A stretch of DNA of 18,237 bases from an uncultured Lachnospiraceae bacterium (lineage in GTDB: Bacteria; Bacillota; Clostridia; Lachnospirales; Lachnospiraceae), in assembly GCA_934317005.1 (NCBI GenBank), contig CAKREB010000026.1, forward strand, positions 1 through 18,237, read 5' to 3'. The notes beneath the pieces are model-generated. The model saw nothing but the letters and a program-made list of their open reading frames with translations. It ran no database searches and had not been told where the DNA came from. The position numbers were made by a program, and so were the translations under genes. Within the stretch, counting starts at the first letter, position 1. The number at the start of each line of letters is the position of its first letter. Positions 13,964 through 18,237 of this stretch are shown here, in pieces.

Positions 13964-14299
13964 ATGAACGGATACAATTATGATGCAGTAGAGGTAGGGA
14001 AGAGAATACGTACAATCAGAAAAAAGAACAAAGTGACACAGGAGCAGCTCGCAGAGAAGCTGTTTCTTACAGCAGAGAGCGTATCGAATTTTGAAAATGG
14101 AAAAACAATGTGTATGCCTGAGAATATAGCAAAGATATGTGAGCTGTTCGGGGTGACATCTGATTACATATATTATGGGATAGAGAGTGCATCAAAAGTT
14201 AAGAATCCTTTAATGGACAGCATAATGGCTAAGCTTAGTGGCTGTAGTGCGGATGAACTGGACAGGATTGATAAGATGATTTCCTTATTTCTTGGATAG
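13964..14299 (+). CDS. XRE-family regulator, copy 1
   Basis: ATG 13964 is chosen because AAAGGA lies upstream; upstream codons in frame run through the hairpin region and are unlikely to be translated. The 111-residue protein has an HTH near its N-terminus (VGKRIRTIRKKNKVTQEQLA and SVSNFENGKTMCMPE) and a short helical tail. The protein from 16411 is a diverged paralogue with the same unusual ESVSNFExGKTMCMPE recognition region, the same spacing and a similar tail. DNA binding is secure; targets are unknown. The leader carries alternative hairpins that may control its translation. Confidence 0.88.
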   Translation: MNGYNYDAVEVGKRIRTIRKKNKVTQEQLAEKLFLTAESVSNFENGKTMCMPENIAKICELFGVTSDYIYYGIESASKVKNPLMDSIMAKLSGCSADELDRIDKMISLFLG

Positions 14300-14353
14300 A
14301 TACATATAGAGAATGATGTGATATAATCATATATATAGTTGGAGGTAGTCTTT

Positions 14354-15247
14354 ATGGTGAAAACAGATAAAGAAGTCAACAAAGTAGTCGAAAAGAAAAT
14401 AAGTAATTATAGAAAAAAACTATCGAATAAAGAAATGTCAGAGATTATAAATACTACATTAAGTAATGGCGCATTTGTAGCCGATAAGTATGCCTTTTCT
14501 TTAAATGATGTTAAACAAGAGTTTAAAAGAAACCATCAGTTTAAAAATATTATAAGCTCAGGTGCTTATTTTTATTTTCAGAATAAATTGTGCGTATGCT
14601 TAAATAATACGATAGTTGTTAATAATGATGGAGTATATTATTCGGAAGATGTAAAAAAGAATCCTTCATTGTATTTTTTGACACGAATCAATCGAGGTCA
14701 TTTACATAGAAAGCCTAGAAATAATACATGTGAAATAAAGGTGAGAACATATTTCATACATGCAAAACAATATCAAGAACTGTCACGCAAAGGTCGTGTC
14801 GTAATAGATAGTACTAGCTATCTTATGAATGAGGTGGGAAGTTATGTTAACGGTACAGGAGGTCTAGGTCCGGGGGATTCATTTGGGTTATACTTCACAT
14901 GGCTAATGGATGAAAAATATAATATTTCAAAAAAAGAGTTAGCAGATATTACGGGGATAGATGAGCGCACAATAACTAGAATGCGAACCAAGGAAGATTA
15001 TTTGCCTTCTTTAGAATTTATAATTGCTTGCTGTATTGCAATGTCACTTTTACCATGGGAGAGTGACAAACTCATAGATCTCGCTGGTTACAAACTTAGA
15101 ACAAACTTGAAAATAGAAAGAGGTTATATAGCATTAATACATGTTTTTTACCAGTGTAGCATAGATGAATGTAATGAGTTCCTGGAACAAATGGGACTGA
15201 CATCTCTTTCATCTATAATAAAAACTAAGAAAAAAAATAAACAGTAG
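14354..15247 (+). CDS. Unrecognised protein with C-terminal XRE-like HTH
   Basis: ATG 14354 follows GGAGG at eight bases; TTG 14339 is in frame but lies at the ribosome site. The 297-residue protein has a basic N-terminal part without a domain I recognise (residues 1-175). A DNA-binding-like region follows around residues 185-250: KKELADITGIDERTITRMR, then YLPSLEFIIACCIAM. It ends with a helical segment containing SIDECNEFLEQMGL. I recall this HTH plus tail at the C-terminus of many Clostridia element proteins, some of which carry an ImmA/IrrE-like metallopeptidase; no HExxH motif is present here. The DNA is AT-rich. A clear terminator follows the gene. Confidence 0.75.
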   Translation: MVKTDKEVNKVVEKKISNYRKKLSNKEMSEIINTTLSNGAFVADKYAFSLNDVKQEFKRNHQFKNIISSGAYFYFQNKLCVCLNNTIVVNNDGVYYSEDVKKNPSLYFLTRINRGHLHRKPRNNTCEIKVRTYFIHAKQYQELSRKGRVVIDSTSYLMNEVGSYVNGTGGLGPGDSFGLYFTWLMDEKYNISKKELADITGIDERTITRMRTKEDYLPSLEFIIACCIAMSLLPWESDKLIDLAGYKLRTNLKIERGYIALIHVFYQCSIDECNEFLEQMGLTSLSSIIKTKKKNKQ

Positions 15248-15260
15248 GACATTGCATGTC
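15248..15260. promoter_or_regulatory. GACAT palindrome after the HTH protein gene
   Basis: GACAT-TGC-ATGTC is a perfect 5-bp inverted repeat right after the stop codon. It resembles the operator candidate at 11383, as does GACATCGTGTGTCC at 15335-15348. A regulator site is possible but not shown. Confidence 0.3.
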
Positions 15261-15296
15261 ATATCTTAATACTGAATTTAAAGGGAAAAGAAGTAG

Positions 15297-15334
15297 GAAG
15301 CAGATGGAATTCACTGATTTCTGCTTCTTTTTTT
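15297..15334 (+). terminator. Rho-independent terminator
   Basis: GAAGCAGA (15297-15304) pairs perfectly with TCTGCTTC (15320-15327), followed directly by seven T. It ends the transcript of the HTH protein gene. Confidence 0.88.
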
Positions 15335-15474
15335 GACATCGTGTGTCCTATGCAGAAATGAAAAAAGTAAGTATTCTATAATCATAAAGAGGAATCAGAA
15401 ATATCAAAACTGGTTCCTGTTAAAAAGAAATCCCGATGATATAATAAAAGAAAAACGTTGGAGGAGTCATAAGT

Positions 15475-16362
15475 ATGAGCATAAGAGCTGCAGAAATTTA
15501 CAAGGATATTTTAACAATGAAGAACATTTCAGAACAGGCACAGGAGAGTTATGTTAGGAATTTGCGTAAAAAGATGAATTTTTTGGTGGAGAAGGTGGCG
15601 TTAAGAAAGGTATCAGATTTTAAGGAGGGAAATAATATACTCATCCCTAATTCGGATGCTGCTATTGTTCGTAATTTATTAATGAGTTCGTTAGATGATG
15701 AGTATCCACTTATTGTAGACTGGTTCAATGGAAGCCTAGATTTATCAGATTCGGAAATATGTCTGCTTTTATATTGGTCTGTAAAAGAACCAATTATGAG
15801 GGCGGAAATGACTGGTGAATCTGATATGGTAACAGTAGATGAATGGTTAGCAACAATTAAAGGGTTGTTAAATGTAGATATGGCAGAAAACACTATTGCT
15901 TTGAAGAATAAATTGGAGGAGTTTCGAGTTAAAACATTGGTAAGAGACAGTACTGTTTCTTGTGGAGATATTGTAATAGGTCATGAAAATGGATTTAGGG
16001 ACTATGCATCCCATTATGAAAAGAAAAAGAAAACCTTATCTGATGAGCTTTTGAAGAGTATTGTCAAAGATTTGAGTTTTCAGGAGGATTACTATCATGT
16101 ATTAGAGCAAATCATTGATTTTATGATAGAAGATGCTAAAGACAAGGCTATACCTGCTATTGAATGCTATGCTTTAGCAAAAGGGGTATCGGATTGTGAA
16201 ACAGCTATAGAAATGATTAGAGATCCTGAAAATATAACGATGGTTTCAGAATACTATCCATGGCTAAAAAAAATAGGAGCTTTTTTAAAGGATAATCCTG
16301 AGGAAACGAAAAGAATCGAGGAGTATGCTCAGGTAAAGAATCTAGAGAAGTTCTTTGAGTAA
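15475..16362 (+). CDS. Unrecognised 295-residue soluble protein
   Basis: ATG 15475 has GGAGGAG about eight bases upstream. The protein is acidic, predicted mainly helical, with no signal peptide, membrane segment or catalytic signature that I can identify. Its first 70 residues contain a basic helical part (SYVRNLRKKMNFLVEK); the rest is Glu/Lys-rich. It is preceded by a terminator, so it has its own promoter, perhaps near the TATAAT at about 15374-15379. It sits between the HTH protein gene and a second XRE regulator in low-GC DNA, the usual setting for accessory genes such as defence or toxin-antitoxin functions, but nothing in the sequence proves such a role. Confidence 0.7.
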   Translation: MSIRAAEIYKDILTMKNISEQAQESYVRNLRKKMNFLVEKVALRKVSDFKEGNNILIPNSDAAIVRNLLMSSLDDEYPLIVDWFNGSLDLSDSEICLLLYWSVKEPIMRAEMTGESDMVTVDEWLATIKGLLNVDMAENTIALKNKLEEFRVKTLVRDSTVSCGDIVIGHENGFRDYASHYEKKKKTLSDELLKSIVKDLSFQEDYYHVLEQIIDFMIEDAKDKAIPAIECYALAKGVSDCETAIEMIRDPENITMVSEYYPWLKKIGAFLKDNPEETKRIEEYAQVKNLEKFFE

Positions 16363-16410
16363 ATAATATTTTATAATTTGTTGTGAAAGGAAGGAGGTGT
16401 CAGTGGAAAG

Positions 16411-16761
16411 TTGGAGCACAAAACAATTCATTATAATGCTGTTGAGTTTGGAAGACGAATTAGGACAATTCGTAAACAGAAGAAAATGACGCAGCAAGAA
16501 CTAGCGGAATTATTGTTTCTTTCAGAGGAAAGCGTTTCAAATTTTGAAACTGGAAAAACTATGTGTATGCCAGAACATGTTATCCAAATGTGCCAGATAT
16601 TTGATGTTTCTGCTGACTACTTCTATTTCGGTAAAAATTATAAATTACAGGGGAATGATGGTATAGAACGTATATTTCAACGACTTAAGGGATGTAACCC
16701 ATTTGAACTGTCAAAAATTGAACAGATAATAGACATCTTATTAGCTAAGCCAGCTGCTTAG
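16411..16761 (+). CDS. XRE-family regulator, copy 2
   Basis: Starts at TTG 16411, with AAGGAGG 13 bases upstream and GGAAAG just before it; no in-frame ATG fits better. The 116-residue protein aligns with the 13964 gene product over its length: GRRIRTIRKQKKMTQQELAE, SVSNFETGKTMCMPE, then a C-terminal helix (RLKGCNPFELSKIEQIIDILL) matching KLSGCSADELDRIDKMISLFL. It is a Cro/CI-type DNA-binding protein. Its last codons form the first arm of the terminator that follows. It lies 48 bases after the 295-residue protein gene and may be transcribed with it. Confidence 0.87.
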   Translation: MEHKTIHYNAVEFGRRIRTIRKQKKMTQQELAELLFLSEESVSNFETGKTMCMPEHVIQMCQIFDVSADYFYFGKNYKLQGNDGIERIFQRLKGCNPFELSKIEQIIDILLAKPAA

Positions 16762-16801
16762 TCTGACATATAAATTGTTAGACTAGCAGTTGGCTTATTT
16801 T
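16747..16801 (+). terminator. Strong terminator overlapping the XRE gene's end
   Basis: An 18-base arm starting AAGCCAGCTGCT (16747) pairs with the arm ending GCAGTTGGCTT (16796), with one G-U and one bulged T, then ATTTTGTTG. The first arm includes the last codons and stop of the gene. It separates this gene from the convergent gene ending at 16809. Confidence 0.82.
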
Positions 16802-16808
16802 GTTGTAA

Positions 16809-17339
16809 TTAATAATTGTGAGAATAGAAGTCAATAATAGGTATATTATTTGCTATGAGATAGTTACCAATGCCACTTTCAATGTCTGATCGATTTAGCT
16901 CTTCTGGAATATTATATAGTGGAAAAATAAATACATATGATTCATCCCAACTTTCGCCCAAGTGAGATATTATTTTGCCTGATGTAGTATCATAATTAAA
17001 GTTTATGTCACAACTGGCTCCGATTACACCGATGTGATGTTTTTTCTTGGTGAATTTTAACCAAACAATATCTCGTTTATCTTTTAGATTATAAATTTTT
17101 TTATAGCTGGCATAATCAAAACGTCTGAGTTCACGAGCTTTAGGAATTACCTTCGGATTACTAACTGCTGGAATACATAGAGAACAAAGGTATTGATTAA
17201 TAAGCTGGATGATTACTTCATCATCGACAGTATTCATATTGTATTGCTGTCCGGCTTTAATATATCTGATACAATTTTCAGAAATTGTACTGTGTTCTTT
17301 AGATGGAATTATCCATTTCAAATTGTCTGCGTTAATCAT
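16809..17339 (-). CDS. Unrecognised 176-residue protein, convergent gene
   Basis: Starts at ATG 17339 with AGGAG about ten bases upstream and a good promoter (17399-17372). The protein is probably alpha/beta. It has a run of conserved-looking patches (RELRRFDYASYKKIYN, IGVIGASCDINFNYD, YVFIFPLY) and no membrane segment or signal. I do not recognise a family. It is the only minus-strand gene in the right half and faces the XRE gene convergently across a strong terminator. Low GC suggests recent acquisition. Function unknown. Confidence 0.7.
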   Translation of the reverse strand: MINADNLKWIIPSKEHSTISENCIRYIKAGQQYNMNTVDDEVIIQLINQYLCSLCIPAVSNPKVIPKARELRRFDYASYKKIYNLKDKRDIVWLKFTKKKHHIGVIGASCDINFNYDTTSGKIISHLGESWDESYVFIFPLYNIPEELNRSDIESGIGNYLIANNIPIIDFYSHNY

Positions 17340-17371
17340 GAAAATGCTACTCCTACAAAAATGTTAAGTCA

Positions 17372-17399
17372 ATTATAACACCTAGCAAGTGATATACAA
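17372..17399 (-). promoter_or_regulatory. Promoter of the minus-strand gene
   Basis: On the minus strand TTGTAT (17399-17394) and a perfect TATAAT (17377-17372) are 16 bases apart, about 33 bases before the ATG. Confidence 0.65.
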
Positions 17400-17408
17400 G
17401 AAACAAAA

Positions 17409-17436
17409 AACCTCGAATAGTATTCGGGGTTATTTT
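17409..17436. terminator. Bidirectional terminator hairpin
   Basis: AACCTCGAA (17409-17417) pairs with TTCGGGGTT (17423-17431) with one G-U pair and a five-base loop, followed by ATTTTT on the plus strand and by a T run on the minus strand. It lies upstream of the minus-strand gene's promoter and insulates it from the recombinase-like operon. Confidence 0.75.
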
Positions 17437-17464
17437 TATAAAAGCCGAATACCAATAGATTAAA

Positions 17465-17493
17465 TTAAATATGGATGTTTTGTAAAATATAAT
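17465..17493 (+). promoter_or_regulatory. Possible promoter of the recombinase-like operon
   Basis: TATAAT at 17488-17493 is a perfect -10 box; the -35 position at 17465-17470 (TTAAAT) is weak, with 17 bases between. The start codon lies 76 bases downstream, leaving room for a structured leader. Confidence 0.45.
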
Positions 17494-17512
17494 TGTGCTT
17501 AGGAACAGCACA

Positions 17513-17541
17513 CCACGAGAGTGGAGGCGCCAAAACTCTCC
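17513..17541 (+). other. Leader with two mutually exclusive hairpins
   Basis: CCAC-GAGA-GTGG (17513-17524) forms a small hairpin with a GNRA-type loop. GAGAGT (17517-17522) also pairs with ACTCTC (17535-17540), and both folds use the same bases. It ends about 15 bases before the AAAGGAG ribosome site of the next gene. Confidence 0.4.
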
Positions 17542-17569
17542 AATACAAAAATGTAAAGGAGACAACAAA

Positions 17570-17977
17570 ATGGATAAAAGAGATTTTAACGTAGTAGGAA
17601 ACGAAGGTACAGATAATCAGGAGCTTGCTAAGGGAATTGCATTTGTAAAGTCCCGCAGAGCAGAACTCAATGTAGTCCAGATGGTTGAAAGTATGCGTGA
17701 TCAGGCAATACCTAATGGAGTAATCATTAATGATGCGTATTGTGATCGCTCAATGACAAGGGACTATGACAGAGAAGCACTGAATGCTTTCTTTGCAACA
17801 CTTAAAGAGGAAGATTTTGAGGTTGTAGTAGTCAGAAGCCTGAATGAGATCACCGATGACATTTATGATTTGGAAGAATTTGTAAAGACCATCACAGACA
17901 TGGGTATATGGCTCTATTCTCTTGAAGTCGGTCCGGTGCCAATTACTGTATCTCATGCAGAGGACTTTGGATGCTAA
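17570..17977 (+). CDS. Resolvase-fold protein without visible catalytic residues
   Basis: ATG 17570 follows AAAGGAG. The 135-residue protein resembles the N-terminal domain of serine recombinases in its second half: DAYCDRSMTRDYDREALNAF corresponds to the D-x-S-x-R-P region, FEVVVVRSLNEITDD to the D-x-V-V-V-x-x-L-x-R segment, and MGIWLYSLE to the end of the fold. The usual nucleophilic Ser near residue 10 and the key Arg pair are not evident, and no DNA-binding domain follows. Small proteins of this kind are often annotated as recombinase family members of conjugative elements. A regulatory or structural role is more likely than catalysis. Its stop overlaps the next start. Confidence 0.72.
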   Translation: MDKRDFNVVGNEGTDNQELAKGIAFVKSRRAELNVVQMVESMRDQAIPNGVIINDAYCDRSMTRDYDREALNAFFATLKEEDFEVVVVRSLNEITDDIYDLEEFVKTITDMGIWLYSLEVGPVPITVSHAEDFGC

Positions 17978-18192
17978 CGGAGTCCTTCGGCAGATTGACA
18001 ACAGAAAATCATTCCGGTCGGGACAAACAAGTCCCGGCTGTGAAGGATTGCAGATTTACACAGACTGCATTCGGAACAGTTGTACATGATTCAAGTGGGA
18101 AGTGGCTTGGTCAGTATGAAACAGAAGATGCAGCTGTAGAGATGTTAAGAGAAATGGCAAAGGACATTGGAGGGTACGACGATGAAATATGA
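17971..18192 (+). CDS. Small unrecognised protein, translationally coupled
   Basis: The ATG at 17971 overlaps the stop of the resolvase-fold gene (ATGCTAA), a typical coupling arrangement. The 73-residue protein has a variable first 25 residues, then a compact patch (FGTVVHDSSGKWLGQYETED) and a helical end (AAVEMLREMAKDIGGYDDEI). No family recognised. It overlaps the next gene by 11 bases, so the three genes probably form an operon. Confidence 0.68.
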   Translation: MLTESFGRLTTENHSGRDKQVPAVKDCRFTQTAFGTVVHDSSGKWLGQYETEDAAVEMLREMAKDIGGYDDEI

Positions 18193-18237
18193 AGGATATA
18201 AAATTGGTCCGGTGATTCGTGATATCCGTAAGGACAA
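18182..18237 (+). CDS. Start of a probable XRE regulator, cut by the window end
   Basis: ATG 18182 has GGAGGG seven bases upstream and overlaps the end of the previous gene. The 18 visible residues, MKYEGYKIGPVIRDIRKD, look like the first helix of a Cro/CI-type HTH protein (x-I-G-x-x-I-R-x-x-R-K). The rest is outside the window. Confidence 0.6.
   Translation, partial: MKYEGYKIGPVIRDIRKD

Noticed and set aside
14354..15247. ImmA/IrrE metallopeptidase in the N-terminal half of the HTH protein
   Set aside because: The C-terminal part resembles that of such proteins, but no HExxH motif is present; the His pair in RGHLHRK does not fit the zinc-site pattern.
17570..17977. Active site-specific integrase or resolvase of the element
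   Set aside because: Too short, no catalytic Ser in the expected place and no DNA-binding domain; the element's real recombinase must be elsewhere.
1..18237. CRISPR array, tRNA or rRNA genes
   Set aside because: No regularly spaced repeats and no cloverleaf or ribosomal RNA sequence were seen on either strand.

Overview
The window looks like part of an integrative conjugative (or similarly large mobile) element from a gut Clostridia bacterium, most likely Lachnospiraceae. This rests on the gene families present (large SNF2-type conjugation-region helicase, element-borne sortase, tandem SpoVG protein, a DUF6674-like coiled-coil protein, a short recombinase-like gene), on AGGAGG-type ribosome binding sites, on several apparent TTG starts, and on moderately low GC. 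The species cannot be fixed from the sequence alone.

Left block (1-6504): one plus-strand operon. It holds the 3' part of a giant helicase, a sortase gene interrupted by an in-frame amber codon, an unrecognised acidic protein, a protein made of two SpoVG domains, and a coiled-coil DUF6674-like protein. Genes are tightly spaced or overlapping, as in the maintenance or transfer module of such elements.

Cargo block (about 6505-10249): strikingly AT-rich DNA carrying an apparent bacteriocin cassette. A 50-codon double-glycine-leader peptide gene, too short for routine ORF calling, lies on the minus strand at 6747-6899 with its own promoter and terminator. It faces a complete C39-peptidase ABC exporter (6979-9213), which is followed by a COG2426-type small membrane protein (9234-9698) that could be the self-protection gene. 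The predicted mature peptide has a C-x-C...H...H arrangement resembling a zinc finger. About 550 bases after the cassette contain only decayed-looking sequence.

Regulatory and mutagenesis block (10250-13963): a small XRE regulator and an S24-type self-cleaving repressor on the minus strand face a Y-family DNA polymerase on the plus strand. A palindromic operator candidate sits beside the polymerase promoter. Downstream come a LexA DNA-binding domain without its protease half, a small conserved protein, and a zinc-ribbon protein. Two noncoding stretches (13298-13452 and 13684-13963) are rich in nested inverted repeats and may be structured regulatory RNAs.

Accessory block (13964-17339): two clearly paralogous XRE regulators flank a protein with a C-terminal HTH and an unrecognised 295-residue protein. 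An unrecognised minus-strand gene follows. GC is lower than in the left block. The function is unknown.

Right end (17400-18237): a resolvase-fold protein without visible catalytic residues, a small overlapping gene, and the first 18 codons of another probable XRE regulator, all apparently translationally coupled.
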